Origin: Flavobacterium praedii
Lineage (GTDB): Bacteria > Bacteroidota > Bacteroidia > Flavobacteriales > Flavobacteriaceae
Assembly (NCBI RefSeq): GCF_026810365.1
Contig: NZ_CP113948.1
Location: 2,877,001 to 2,941,000 of the forward strand
DNA length: 64,000 bases
Reading direction: 5' to 3'
Part shown: positions 10,272 through 19,994 of the stretch, piece after piece
Position numbering within the stretch: position 1 is the first letter of the stretch
Layout of the letters: every line of letters starts with the position of its first letter
Translations under genes and position numbers: made by a program
The notes under the pieces: model-generated
Told to the model about the DNA's origin: nothing
Database searches by the model: none
Seen by the model: only the letters and a program-made list of their open reading frames with translations

Positions 10272-12437
10272 TTATTTCACCGTTATTTTTTTGGTCAGCA
10301 GAATTGCATCCGAAGCGCTTCCAACCTGTATTTCAATTTGTCCTTTTTCGAGTTCAAATTGTTGTTTTGTTGTATTCCAATATTCTAAATTTTTGGCTTT
10401 TAAAGTCAGAGCAACTGTTTTGGTCTCTCCTGCTTTCAAAAATATTCTTTGAAACGATTTTAATGCTTTTATCGGTTGCGGAATTGCCGAGTCGATTGAT
10501 TTCACATACAATTGAACGACTTCCTCCCCGTCTCGTTTTCCGGTATTGGTAACCGAAACCGAAACTGTTAGATTTTTGTCTTTTTCTAAAGTTTCCTTGT
10601 TTGTGGTTATCGTATTGTACGTAAAACTCGTGTAACTCAACCCGTGACCGAAAGCATACAGCGGTTTTCCTTGAAAATACATGTAGGTTCTTCCATTGCG
10701 GATGTTGTAATCTAATAAATCAGGTAAATCCGTAATGGCTGCCACCCAAGTTTGTGTCAATCTTCCCGCTGGATTGTAATCGCCAAACAAAACATCCGCC
10801 AAAGCAGTTCCCAATTCCTGACTGTTTTGTGTCATGTGCACAATCGCAGGAATATGTTCCTGTGCCCAATTGATGGCATACGGAAAACTGCTTATTAAGG
10901 CTACAACCGTATTGGGATTGGCTTGATATGCAATCTTAATTAAATCTTCTTGTTCCAATGTCAGAGACTGACGATCTACAGATTCTTTGCCTTCGCTCGG
11001 AATTGGACAATCGTTCCAACCAGCATTGCAAACTGGATGATTCCCGACTATCACAATAACTACATCCGCTTTTTTGGCAATAGTTGCTGCTTTTCCATCC
11101 GCGTTATTCTTGGCGAATAAAATTTCTACTTTATCTCCCAATTTGTTTTTAATTCCCTTTAAAGGAGTAATCATATAAGGAGGTGTTCCGCTGTACCAAT
11201 CCAAAAGCACCTCATCGGCATGAAGACCAATTACGGCAACTGTTTTTAGTTTTTCTTTTTGCAAAGGCAACAACTGTTTGGCTGGATCATTCTTCAATAA
11301 AACAATTGATTTCAAGGTTGCTTCCAGTGCTAACTTTTTATGAGCATCAGATTTCCAAGGGTCGATTGTGTCTTTGCCTGTTCCAATTTTCGCATACGGA
11401 TTGGAATCTGTCGCATCCAACATTCCCAGTTTTATCATTACCCGAAAATCACCTCTGATGACTTCGTCTATTTCTTTTTCAGTCAGATAGCCTTTTGAAA
11501 TTGCGCCGTCGACACCTTCTTTATAATCATCCAAAAACTGATTGATTCCTGCTTTTACGGCAGCTGCAGCACCCAGATACGAATCAGGATAATATTTATG
11601 ATCCGAAAGCAATAATCGAAAAGCACCACCGTCAGTACAAATAATTCCGTTTTGTGCCCACTCTTTTTGAGTGATTTTTTTCAGCATTGGATGCACCATC
11701 GCTGGGACTCCGTTTACTTTATTGTAAGACGCCATATAGGCACGCGAACCGCCTTCGATAATTCCCATTCTGAAAGGAACGGAGTAATATTCTCTCCAAA
11801 GCCGTTCATCAAAATCGGATGACGTATACGTTCTTCCATCTTCATTGCTGTTCGCCAAAAAGTGTTTCATTAACGAAGCCGTTTGCCAATATTTTGGATT
11901 ATTCCCTTGCAATCCTTTTACAAAAGCAACGGTCATCGTTCCGTTAAAAAAAGCATCTTCACCATAACTTTCTTCGGTGCGTCCCCAACGTGGGTCTCTG
12001 GCGATATCTGCATTTGGAGCGCGAACAACTAATCCTCCTCGATGGTATTTCTGAAAGGCGTAACGTGCTTCGTATCCTTCAATATTTGCCACTTTTTGAA
12101 GCAAATCGACATCCCAAGTTTCTCCCAAACCATAGGCTTGCGGGAAAGTGGTGGTGGTAACTGGCTTTTTGCCTTTTCCTCCCCATTCGCCTGGTCCACC
12201 TAATGCTAATCCGTGTAATCCTTCGACATGACCAGTACCGACAACTCCTAATCTGGGAACGGAAGGATTGGTACTTAATACCGCTACTTTCTCTTCCAAA
12301 GTCATTAATGACAATAGATTATCAATACGCTTTTCGATTTCCAAATTTGGATTTTGAAAAGGGTATTGCTGTTGTTTTTGTGCCAAAACTGGTACAATCG
12401 ACAGTAGAAGAATGATATATAGGATATTTATTTTCAT
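10272..12437 (-). CDS. GH3 beta-xylosidase / beta-glucosidase, periplasmic
   Basis: 721 residues with a signal peptide ending at VLAQ. The GH3 barrel shows KHFLANSNED at about 191 and nucleophile D269 in ICTDGG, a variant of the SDW motif seen in the other GH3 of the block. The sandwich domain carries PIPSEGKESVDRQ (candidate acid/base E). A C-terminal Fn3-like domain includes VTNTGKRDGEEVVQLY. The TDGG nucleophile region and the RGG-R-PN-DIARDPRWGR stretch resemble GH3 members acting on xylo- or arabino-oligosaccharides, so it probably differs in specificity from the GH3 at 6419-8644. It leads a tight group: the GH39 gene starts only 5 bp after its stop. Confidence 0.88.
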   Translation of the reverse strand: MKINILYIILLLSIVPVLAQKQQQYPFQNPNLEIEKRIDNLLSLMTLEEKVAVLSTNPSVPRLGVVGTGHVEGLHGLALGGPGEWGGKGKKPVTTTTFPQAYGLGETWDVDLLQKVANIEGYEARYAFQKYHRGGLVVRAPNADIARDPRWGRTEESYGEDAFFNGTMTVAFVKGLQGNNPKYWQTASLMKHFLANSNEDGRTYTSSDFDERLWREYYSVPFRMGIIEGGSRAYMASYNKVNGVPAMVHPMLKKITQKEWAQNGIICTDGGAFRLLLSDHKYYPDSYLGAAAAVKAGINQFLDDYKEGVDGAISKGYLTEKEIDEVIRGDFRVMIKLGMLDATDSNPYAKIGTGKDTIDPWKSDAHKKLALEATLKSIVLLKNDPAKQLLPLQKEKLKTVAVIGLHADEVLLDWYSGTPPYMITPLKGIKNKLGDKVEILFAKNNADGKAATIAKKADVVIVIVGNHPVCNAGWNDCPIPSEGKESVDRQSLTLEQEDLIKIAYQANPNTVVALISSFPYAINWAQEHIPAIVHMTQNSQELGTALADVLFGDYNPAGRLTQTWVAAITDLPDLLDYNIRNGRTYMYFQGKPLYAFGHGLSYTSFTYNTITTNKETLEKDKNLTVSVSVTNTGKRDGEEVVQLYVKSIDSAIPQPIKALKSFQRIFLKAGETKTVALTLKAKNLEYWNTTKQQFELEKGQIEIQVGSASDAILLTKKITVK

Positions 12438-12481
12438 TTAAATAATTGGTTTAAAACCATTTCCATAAAATATCTAATAAT

Positions 12482-12510
12482 ACCTAACAGGTTAAAAAAA
12501 ACCTGTTAGG
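12482..12510. repeat. Palindrome CCTAACAGGTT-N6-AACCTGTTAGG
   Basis: Two perfect 11-12 base arms are separated by an A-run. The same half-word makes up the larger nested palindrome at 50585-50653, and a variant (CCTACAAGGTTT) occurs at 35804-35881. It looks like a dispersed Flavobacterium repeat that could also act as a weak terminator. Confidence 0.55.
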
Positions 12511-12554
12511 ATAGTAAATGAAAAACACAAAACTTCTTGATTAATGCTGAATTT

Positions 12555-12657
12555 GCGTGAGGGATAGCAGTGGAAATCCTTTTTTCATCCCGCCATTTTG
12601 CGGGATGAAAAAAGATTGCAACGGATAGCCCGGTTCGCTTTTTCAGCGAACACGCCC
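12555..12657 (+). ncRNA. Structured intergenic element, Flavo-1-like, copy B
   Basis: GCGTGAGGGATAGCAG at the start and CACGCCC at the end pair through GCGTG/CACGC. Hairpin 1 is a near-perfect stem, TTTTTCATCCCGC (12581-12593) with GCGGGATGAAAAA (12600-12612). The conserved single-stranded word ACGGATAGCCCG follows, then hairpin 2 GTTCGCT/AGCGAAC. Compared with copies A and C the hairpin sequences differ but the pairing is kept, which is covariation visible inside this window. The element runs antisense to the flanking GH genes. Confidence 0.55.
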
Positions 12658-12667
12658 AAAGTATTTT

Positions 12668-14671
12668 TTATAATTTTTTAAATCTAATTGCTGTTCCTCC
12701 GGCTCCTCCCAAATGCAATTTCAATACATCTGATGCTTTTACTGTTTTTTTGGAAATAGCAACTGCTGATGGATTGTGTGTTTCGTCTGTACCTTCAGCA
12801 TCCGCATAAATCTGAGCTTCGTAAGTGGCTTTTGGATCTAAAAAGGACAATGAAACATCTAAATCTCTGCTTTTTTCGTTGGTCATACTTCCCAAATACC
12901 AATCTTCGCTGTTTTGATCTTTACGAACGGTTGTAAGGTATTCTCCTATTTCGGCATTCAATACTTTGGTGTCTGCCCAATCTGTTGGAACGTCTTTTAG
13001 AAATTGATAGCCTGGCACTGCATAATTTTCAGGAAGATCGGCTAACATTTGGATAGGCGAATAAAACGTTACATACATTGCTAATTGTTGCGCCGTTGTT
13101 CCGTGAATTCTTTTTCCAGGATAACCTTGTTTGATTTCAACATCCAAAACACCAGGCGTATATTCCATTGGTCCAGACAGCATTCTTGTAAAAGGCAAAA
13201 TCACAACATGACTTGGTGGATTTCCTTCGCTCCAAGCGTTGTATTCCTGACCACGTGCCGCTTCTCTTGCTAACATATTTGGGTAAGTTCTGCGTTCTCC
13301 AGTGTCTTTGATTGGTTCATGATAAAAAACGGCTAAATCATATTCGGCTGCTTTTTGCAAAACGTATCTGAAATAATTTACTCCAAATTGTCCGTGATGC
13401 CATTCTTTCATGTTTAATTTGGAACCTACGTGACCAATTTTTACGGTGTGGATTCCTAATTTTTTGTATAAGGCAAAACCAGCATCGATTTGTTTCATAT
13501 AGTTAATCAAATTCGAACCTGTTTCATGGTATCCGATAAGCTCTACTCCTTTTTCTTTTCCGTATTCTACGACTTTTTCAATGTCGAAATTATCAGCGCA
13601 TTGTGTGAAGCTGAACATGTGCATGTGGTTTTCATACCATTGTTGCGTCCAACCTTTGTTCCAGCCTTCAATCAATAAGTGATGTAAACCTTCTTTGGCG
13701 GTAAAATCAATATATTCTTTTGCATGAGCAGTAGTTGCTCCTTGTTTATCTCCTTCCCAAAAAGTGTATTTTCCAATGTGCATAGCCCACCAAATTCCGA
13801 AGTATTTATATGGTTTCACATACGATGGATTACCCATTTTGTTAGGCTCGTTTAGATTTAATATCAAATAAGAGTCGATTAAGTCTCCTGACTTTTCAGC
13901 TATTTGAATAGTTCTCCAAGAAGAAGTGAAGGTATCTTTTACTCTTACTTTCACCCCATCAGCCCAAGGCACTAAGTCGGTTTTTAATTGTGTCCCAGTG
14001 GTATTTACTAAAGTTGTACTCGCATAATCAATTAGATTTGCTTCGTGAAAACTTAGTTTCAATCCGTTTTTGCTTTCAATTGTTAAAGGTGTATGAACTG
14101 TGTCAATAGCGTTTATGCTTGATTGTTGATACAAATATTCATAACGATTTTCTTTGTAAGCTGGAATCCACCAAGCTTTCCCTTCTTCTTTTAGATTGAA
14201 AGTTGTTTTTTCATCCATAATGAAAACACTGTCTTTTGTTCCTTGTTTTGGATACACGTATCGAAAAGCAATTCCGTCATCATAAGCACGGAACTGAATT
14301 TCCAGTTTGCGTTTGTTTTTGTCTTTTTGTTGTAATTGAACCACTAACTGATTGTAGTGGTTTCTGATGTTTTTCTTTTCTCCCCAAACCTGTTCCCATG
14401 TTTCGTCGAAAGTGGAATTTTTCACGTTTGTTATTTCGAAATTAGAACTGAAATTCTCATTGTTTTTTAGCAAAAACCCCATATCCGAAGGTGATATCAC
14501 TTCAGTTTTTCCGTGTGACACCCCATATTTTGGTGCATTGTTCACTAATTCGAATTTTATCTTGTTTTGACCTCCAGGAGAAGCCAATTCGTAGGATTTT
14601 GTCTTTTTGCCTTGAGCATTTCCTATACTTATGGATAGTAACAGAACGGGAAGTATTAATTTCTTTATCAT
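12668..14671 (-). CDS. GH97 glycosidase, inverting (SusB-like) type
   Basis: 667 residues with a signal peptide ending near IGNAQG. The N-terminal beta-super-sandwich (YELASPGGQNKIKFEL...) is typical of GH97. The barrel carries three Glu residues in the positions known from SusB: E383 in GYHETGSN, E452 in VFYHEP and E476 in ARGQEYNAW. These indicate the inverting, calcium-dependent branch, usually alpha-glucosidase. The second GH97 of the window (59903-61822) has an Asp nucleophile instead. Its place inside a xyloglucan block is unusual for an alpha-glucosidase, so the substrate may be another alpha-linked sugar. It follows GH31 by 168 bp, with a strong stem-loop between them. Confidence 0.88.
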   Translation of the reverse strand: MIKKLILPVLLLSISIGNAQGKKTKSYELASPGGQNKIKFELVNNAPKYGVSHGKTEVISPSDMGFLLKNNENFSSNFEITNVKNSTFDETWEQVWGEKKNIRNHYNQLVVQLQQKDKNKRKLEIQFRAYDDGIAFRYVYPKQGTKDSVFIMDEKTTFNLKEEGKAWWIPAYKENRYEYLYQQSSINAIDTVHTPLTIESKNGLKLSFHEANLIDYASTTLVNTTGTQLKTDLVPWADGVKVRVKDTFTSSWRTIQIAEKSGDLIDSYLILNLNEPNKMGNPSYVKPYKYFGIWWAMHIGKYTFWEGDKQGATTAHAKEYIDFTAKEGLHHLLIEGWNKGWTQQWYENHMHMFSFTQCADNFDIEKVVEYGKEKGVELIGYHETGSNLINYMKQIDAGFALYKKLGIHTVKIGHVGSKLNMKEWHHGQFGVNYFRYVLQKAAEYDLAVFYHEPIKDTGERRTYPNMLAREAARGQEYNAWSEGNPPSHVVILPFTRMLSGPMEYTPGVLDVEIKQGYPGKRIHGTTAQQLAMYVTFYSPIQMLADLPENYAVPGYQFLKDVPTDWADTKVLNAEIGEYLTTVRKDQNSEDWYLGSMTNEKSRDLDVSLSFLDPKATYEAQIYADAEGTDETHNPSAVAISKKTVKASDVLKLHLGGAGGTAIRFKKL

Positions 14672-14784
14672 ATGTAGATAATATTTGTTTTTTATTGGAA
14701 TATGGAATCGTCAGACCTTTCATTTGCTTTTACGACAACTTCTGTCATGACGCTTTCATAATGTTGTTTCTTACTCTTTTTTAT

Positions 14785-14821
14785 AAATCGGGAAACGAAG
14801 CACCCCTTCATTCCCCGATTT
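14785..14821 (-). terminator. Strand-specific stem-loop after GH31
   Basis: Read on the minus strand the 16-base arms pair completely with two G-U wobbles; on the plus strand the same positions become A-C mismatches. The structure therefore belongs to the minus-strand transcript. There is no long U-tract after it, so partial termination or mRNA 3'-end protection between GH31 and GH97 is more likely than full termination. Confidence 0.5.
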
Positions 14822-14839
14822 AAAACTAACCCAACTCAT

Positions 14840-17239
14840 TTATTTTATCCACTCGGTTTTGAAAGTGGTTTTTCCAGTTAATGGATTTGATGTTGCTTCA
14901 AAATTGTTTCCTTTTTTGGAAACAGTTATTGTTTGTACGGCATCTGTCGCTGGCAAGAATACTTTGGCAGTTGCTGTAGTCGTAGCCTCAGTAGCGTATA
15001 CTTTTAAAGTTAATTTGCTCCAGTCCATGTCTTTTGTGGATTGTGCCAATGCAATATGAGGAATCGCTGAACCGTCTCGAACCAAAACTACAATTGGAAT
15101 AGCACCCGCTTTGATTTTATGCCATCCTCCTTGGTATACTTGTTTGGTTTGGTAATCAATCCAAGTTCCTGCTGGAAGATAAACGTCTCTTTCGGTTACT
15201 TCTTCGAATAAAGGAGCAACCAACATACTGGTTCCAAATAAATATTCATTGTCTACCAGCCAAGCTCCTGGATCATTTGGATATTCTAGGAATAAAGCAC
15301 GCATCATCGGCAATCCTTTTTGAGAACTTTCTTTGGCTTGCGCATAGATGTATGGCATTAATTCGTAACGCATATTATCAGCGTTTCTAAATCCTTCCAA
15401 GAAATCTTTGCTGTACAACCAAGGTTCGCGCGGAGGCTCACCATGGCTTCTTACATGAGAGGTTAACATTCCGAATGGCGCCCATCTGCGGTATAAATTC
15501 TCAGGTGATTTAGTAGCAAAACCTCCTACATCGTGACTCCAAAAACTGAATCCACACAGTCCCAATGAAAGTCCACCTCTCAATTCGGCTGACATGGCCC
15601 CGTTACTTGTTTCGGCATCACCGCCCCAATGTAAGGGGTAACGTTGGCTTCCTGCCCAAGTACTTCTGGCCCAGATTAAAGTATATCCTTTTTCTTTTTG
15701 AGTAATTTCAGCTACTGCTTTGTTGTAACGCAATGGGTATAAATTGTGCTCGTAGAAACCGGTACGTCCTGAATTATAGATTCCGTCTGGCGGTGCAGCT
15801 TCTCCAAAATCCACTTTAAAAACAGAAACCCCTTGGTCAAATAAATGTTTTAATTTGGCTTGGTACCAAGTCACAGTTGCAGGATTCGAAAAATCCAATA
15901 CTGCATCTTCGTAAGGCAAGTTTCCTTTGCGGTCTCTTACGGCAAGACCTTTATCCATAATTTCGTTGAACAAGGTATTTTTTGGAGAGAAATATGGTAA
16001 TTGCCATAAACATACATGGAAACCGTCATCTTTCATATCCGACATCATTTTTACAGCATCTGGAAAACGGTCTTTTGAAAATTCATAATTATTTCTCCAA
16101 TCGACATCAAACCAACCTGTATCAAAGTGAATTACATCGGTTGGGATTTTATAGGCGCGTAAATCTTTGGCAACTTGACGGCCTTCTTTTTCAGAGAAAT
16201 AAGTGATGCGACTCATCCAGAAACCAAATGACCAAAGCGGTGGCATTGCTGCTTTTCCAGTTAGATTCGTGTATTCATCCAATATTTCTTTTGGTTCTCC
16301 GATGAAGAAAAACAAATCGGCTTCATCATCGCCAATGTACATTTCATTCGCACTACCAAAATACCTTCCAAAATCACAGGTGATTGGAGTAGAATGGTGC
16401 ATGAACACTCCATACCCACGGCTACTCATGTAAAATGGAACCGGTTTGTACATGGTTTCGTTTTGAATACCATTGGCATCATCCGTCCATAAAACTACCT
16501 TTTGTCCGCGTTTGTTGAATTGGGTAAATGATTCCCCACATCCAAATATTTTTTCGTCCGGTTCTAAGCTGAAAGCCGCTCCCATGCTTCTGGAATAATC
16601 ACTGTTTCTGCGAACAAACGAGAACGGAAGTGTTGGAGTATAGGTGTTTTTAAAATCAGAATCGTGAAGCGTGCTTGTTAGCAGCTTTCCTTTTTCGTCA
16701 TAAATTTTTACGTGCCAAGGTTTTGACAAAATCTCAACAGAACCATGTTTACTTGTGTACTTATAACCTCCTTCGATTTTAGAAGATTTCCATAATTCCG
16801 GGTGGTTTGGAGCGACTCCATCAACGAGCATTAAAGACGTAGCTTCCGGATGAAATTGTGGTCCCGAAGTCGTTTTAATACGAATGGATCGATCCGATAC
16901 AAACTGAATTTGAAATGGCAATTCCGGAGAAACTGCATACTCCGTCGTTGGAAATTCATTGGCAGGAACCACACCTGGCTTCATCATCATATTGTTGAAA
17001 GCCTGACGCGTCTGATAATTGTAACGCAAATATTTTATTGTTCCTTTTCCTGTTGCAGGGTCAAAACTGGTTAACTCATCAGCAAAATAAAACGTGTTTA
17101 GATAATTCTGAAAATCTTTGCTGATATCCATTGGTGCGTTAAGCACATCTGCATTTTGAATTTGTGCTGACGCTTTTGGCGAAAGCAAAAAACCAAAACC
17201 CATGAATAGAGACAGGGAAGCTATCTTTATTTTTTTCAT
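14840..17239 (-). CDS. GH31 alpha-xylosidase, periplasmic
   Basis: 799 residues with a signal peptide ending in ASAQ. The GH31 barrel has HFDTGWFDVDW at about 371, nucleophile D477 in FKVDFGEAAPPDG, and acid/base D541 in HWGGDAETS. The H-F-D-T-x-W and K-x-D-F-G-E forms are those of alpha-xylosidases; alpha-glucosidases usually have W-x-D-x-N/M. It would remove terminal alpha-1,6-xylose from xyloglucan oligosaccharides, which in turn exposes glucose for GH3. It lies 31 bp after GH2, so the galactosidase and xylosidase are made together, in the order the side chain must be stripped. Confidence 0.92.
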   Translation of the reverse strand: MKKIKIASLSLFMGFGFLLSPKASAQIQNADVLNAPMDISKDFQNYLNTFYFADELTSFDPATGKGTIKYLRYNYQTRQAFNNMMMKPGVVPANEFPTTEYAVSPELPFQIQFVSDRSIRIKTTSGPQFHPEATSLMLVDGVAPNHPELWKSSKIEGGYKYTSKHGSVEILSKPWHVKIYDEKGKLLTSTLHDSDFKNTYTPTLPFSFVRRNSDYSRSMGAAFSLEPDEKIFGCGESFTQFNKRGQKVVLWTDDANGIQNETMYKPVPFYMSSRGYGVFMHHSTPITCDFGRYFGSANEMYIGDDEADLFFFIGEPKEILDEYTNLTGKAAMPPLWSFGFWMSRITYFSEKEGRQVAKDLRAYKIPTDVIHFDTGWFDVDWRNNYEFSKDRFPDAVKMMSDMKDDGFHVCLWQLPYFSPKNTLFNEIMDKGLAVRDRKGNLPYEDAVLDFSNPATVTWYQAKLKHLFDQGVSVFKVDFGEAAPPDGIYNSGRTGFYEHNLYPLRYNKAVAEITQKEKGYTLIWARSTWAGSQRYPLHWGGDAETSNGAMSAELRGGLSLGLCGFSFWSHDVGGFATKSPENLYRRWAPFGMLTSHVRSHGEPPREPWLYSKDFLEGFRNADNMRYELMPYIYAQAKESSQKGLPMMRALFLEYPNDPGAWLVDNEYLFGTSMLVAPLFEEVTERDVYLPAGTWIDYQTKQVYQGGWHKIKAGAIPIVVLVRDGSAIPHIALAQSTKDMDWSKLTLKVYATEATTTATAKVFLPATDAVQTITVSKKGNNFEATSNPLTGKTTFKTEWIK

Positions 17240-17270
17240 TGTGTTCTTTTTAATATTATTTATATGTGTT

Positions 17271-19757
17271 TTATTCTGCTGAAATTGTAATTGTAGCTGC
17301 TTTCAAACCATTGGCGTTAGCTGTTAATTCAAGCTTTTCGGCTTTATTGCCAGACTGAATCACCACTAAACATTTTCCGTTAAGAGCAGTATGTTTTGTT
17401 CCTTTGTACAATTCGTGACTTACTGGATCTCCGCTACAAACACCTACAATTTTCCCGTTTCCTTTCAAAGAAAATTGAATTTCATTATTGGCATTTGGCG
17501 AAAGCACTCCATTTGCATCGGTAATATCCACCGTTACGAAAGACAAATCATTTCCGTCGGCTTTGATGGTTGGTCTGTCTGCAGACAATTTTAAATTTGT
17601 TGCTGTTCCGGCTGTTTTGATTTCCGTTTCCAGAACTGTTTTACCATTTTTACGAGAAACCGCTTTCAATGTTCCTACTTGAAAAGGAATTCTCCACATT
17701 ATATGCAAATCGTCTCCTTTTTTGGTTCGAACGCCAACCGATTTTCCGTTAAGGAAAAGCTCCACCTCATCGGCATTATTGTAGTATGCCCAAACATCAA
17801 CGTTTTGACCTGCTGCCCAGTTCCAATGTGGAAAAAGATGCAACACCGTTTTATTGGTCCATTCACTTTGGTACATATAATAAACGTCTTTTGGGAAACC
17901 TGCTAAATCTACAATTCCAAAATACGAACTGATAGACGGCCATTCATAAGGAGTTGGTTCTCCAATATAATCAAAACCAGTCCAGATGTACATTCCGGCA
18001 AGGAAATCGTGTTTTTTCATCACTTTCCAAGTCGCTTCGTGGGTTGAACCCCAAGGTGCCTGCACCTGATCGTAAGCCGATACTGTATTGCCTGGATTTC
18101 CATCGGTAAATTTAAGATCCCATCTTACCGGCCATTTCTTAACGACATCCGAAACATTATCATAATAGCCGCGTGTTTCTAAAGCCGAAGTCGTTTCGGT
18201 GGCAATAAACGGAGTGTTTGGAAAGTTTTTTTGATGGTATTCAAAAGTTTGATGCGCATAATTGTAGCCTATAATATCCAAAGCTCCTGAAGTAGCTAAT
18301 TTATTGAAATCCGTTTTTGCCTTTTCGAATTGTAGCGTTACGTCATCAATATTCATATTAACTGCAGGATTCATTGCCGCTGTAACCAAACGTGTGGTAT
18401 CCAGTTTTTTTACGATTGCCGATAATTCTTTGGCAATCACTGGACCTTCATCGCTCCATTGTTCCGGAATTTCGTTTCCGATACTCCACATAAATATGCT
18501 GGGATGATTACGATCCCTAAGGATTTGATCCTGTAAATCTTTGACATGCCATTTATCCCAATCAAGGCTGTAATCGTATTTGGTTTTGGCTTTTTTCCAC
18601 ATATCAAATGCTTCGTCCATAACGATGAAACCCATTTTATCGCAAAGGTCCAAAAGCTCTGGAGCTGGCGGATTATGAGAAGTCCTAATACCATTTACGC
18701 CCATTCCTTTCAGAATTTCCAATTGGCGTTCGATGGCTCTGGTATTGATGGCCGAACCCAACGGACCTAAATCGTGGTGCATACAAACCCCTTTGATTTT
18801 GACTTGTTTTCCGTTTAAAATAAATCCTTTATTAAGGTCAAATTTGAAACTTCTTATTCCGAAAGTAGATTTGTATTCGTCAATAATCTTGTTCGCTACA
18901 CTAATGGTTGTAACAGCAGTGTACAGTTCTGGTTTTTCATCAGACCATAAAACGGGGTTATTAACAACGATATCTTGACTTAGAACTTGATTTGCATTTG
19001 CAGTAATGCTAATATTTTGGGTAACCGAAGTTACTTTAATGTCATTTTTATAAATTGTAGTTAGAATGGTTGCGCTTTTTGAAGCTGCATATTGATTTTT
19101 GATTGTAGTTTCCAAATGTACCGAAGCACTTTTTGAAGTTACTTTTGGGGTAGTAATGTAAGTTCCCCATTGATCAACATATAATTTATCTGTTGTTTGT
19201 AACCATACGTTTCTGAATATTCCAGAACCGGAATACCAGCGAGAGTTAGGCTGTTTTGAATTGTCAACTTTGACAATAATTTCATTGTTTTCATCTCCGT
19301 AATTCAAATAAGGAGAAAGGTCGTATTGAAAACCAATATAGCCATTTGGACGTTTACCCAAATAATGTCCGTTGATCCAGACTTGGCTGTTTCTATACAC
19401 ACCGTCAAAAATGATTGCCGTACATTTTTCTTTATTGTCTAGTGCAATCTTAAATGTTTTTTTGTACCATCCCAAGCCTCCGTTTAGGGCGCCTCCGCCA
19501 TAACCAGCAGGGCTTTTCTCGTCAAACTTTCCTTCGATACTCCAATCGTGAGGTAGGTTTAATGTTCTCCAAGTTGTAGAACTGTTGATAGTATCTTTGT
19601 CTTTTATACTGTCGTTCAAATGAAAACTCCAACCCGAATTGAACGCCATTTTTCTGGAATTAGAAACCTTATCCTTTTCTTTTCCAGTATACGACATCAT
19701 CAGAATTGTAATTCCCAAGAGTGCCAACACTTGTATAAAATTGATTGTTTTTTTCAT
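17271..19757 (-). CDS. GH2 beta-galactosidase, exported
   Basis: 828 residues. The N-terminus (MKKTINFIQVLALLGITILM) is a signal or anchor segment without a lipobox cysteine. The jelly-roll domain (RWYSGSGIFRNVWL) and Ig domain precede the TIM barrel with RTSHNPPAPELLD, acid/base E429 (SIGNEIPEQW) and nucleophile E521 (FIATETTS). Two C-terminal beta domains (DUF4982-like and an Ig-like domain, about 640-828) complete the usual Bacteroidetes length. It would remove beta-1,2-galactose from xyloglucan side chains once fucose has gone. A 237-bp gap with two stem-loops separates it from the binding-protein gene upstream, and this gap also contains a weak AraR-like dyad. Confidence 0.9.
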   Translation of the reverse strand: MKKTINFIQVLALLGITILMMSYTGKEKDKVSNSRKMAFNSGWSFHLNDSIKDKDTINSSTTWRTLNLPHDWSIEGKFDEKSPAGYGGGALNGGLGWYKKTFKIALDNKEKCTAIIFDGVYRNSQVWINGHYLGKRPNGYIGFQYDLSPYLNYGDENNEIIVKVDNSKQPNSRWYSGSGIFRNVWLQTTDKLYVDQWGTYITTPKVTSKSASVHLETTIKNQYAASKSATILTTIYKNDIKVTSVTQNISITANANQVLSQDIVVNNPVLWSDEKPELYTAVTTISVANKIIDEYKSTFGIRSFKFDLNKGFILNGKQVKIKGVCMHHDLGPLGSAINTRAIERQLEILKGMGVNGIRTSHNPPAPELLDLCDKMGFIVMDEAFDMWKKAKTKYDYSLDWDKWHVKDLQDQILRDRNHPSIFMWSIGNEIPEQWSDEGPVIAKELSAIVKKLDTTRLVTAAMNPAVNMNIDDVTLQFEKAKTDFNKLATSGALDIIGYNYAHQTFEYHQKNFPNTPFIATETTSALETRGYYDNVSDVVKKWPVRWDLKFTDGNPGNTVSAYDQVQAPWGSTHEATWKVMKKHDFLAGMYIWTGFDYIGEPTPYEWPSISSYFGIVDLAGFPKDVYYMYQSEWTNKTVLHLFPHWNWAAGQNVDVWAYYNNADEVELFLNGKSVGVRTKKGDDLHIMWRIPFQVGTLKAVSRKNGKTVLETEIKTAGTATNLKLSADRPTIKADGNDLSFVTVDITDANGVLSPNANNEIQFSLKGNGKIVGVCSGDPVSHELYKGTKHTALNGKCLVVIQSGNKAEKLELTANANGLKAATITISAE

Positions 19758-19794
19758 TTTTTCTTAAAATTATAATAGTGTTTAAAGTTGTATA

Positions 19795-19838
19795 AATGTA
19801 CCGATAAGTGTACAAACAACACTACTTATCGGTACATT
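19795..19838. terminator. Perfect 15-bp stem-loop upstream of GH2
   Basis: AATGTACCGATAAGT (19795-19809) pairs perfectly with ACTTATCGGTACATT (19824-19838) around a 14-base loop. It lies between the binding-protein stop and the GH2 start on the minus strand. With no U-tract it could act as an attenuator, an mRNA processing or protection stem, or simply as extended operator symmetry. The loop plus flanks contains AAGTGTA-caaac-AACACTA, close to the AraR-type dyad. Confidence 0.5.
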
Positions 19839-19908
19839 ATATTATTACTTTTTTACAGTAGCTTTTTTTTTATTTTAAAAACAAGTTCCCACAATATTGG
19901 GATAGCAA

Positions 19909-19940
19909 TCAAGAGTTGGTGTATGAATCCAATCTCTTGA
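19909..19940. terminator. Second stem-loop in the gap before GH2
   Basis: TCAAGAGTTGG (19909-19919) pairs with CCAATCTCTTGA (19929-19940) with one bulged base. It is the first structure reached after the binding-protein stop codon when the minus strand is transcribed. It may stabilise the abundant susCD-type message. Confidence 0.4.
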
Positions 19941-19994
19941 AAGTGCTTACCCGTTTCAAAACCCAAAAAAAAGTTACTACCCTTTAATTCAACT

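Larger units (their letters stand above)
12438..12667. repeat. Spacer between GH97 and GH3: small palindrome plus structured element
   Basis: The gap holds the hairpin CCTAACAGGTT...AACCTGTTAGG (12482-12510) and a Flavo-1-like element (12555-12657). No coding frame is visible. The hairpin lies about 45 bp upstream of the GH3 start in the direction of transcription. Confidence 0.6.
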
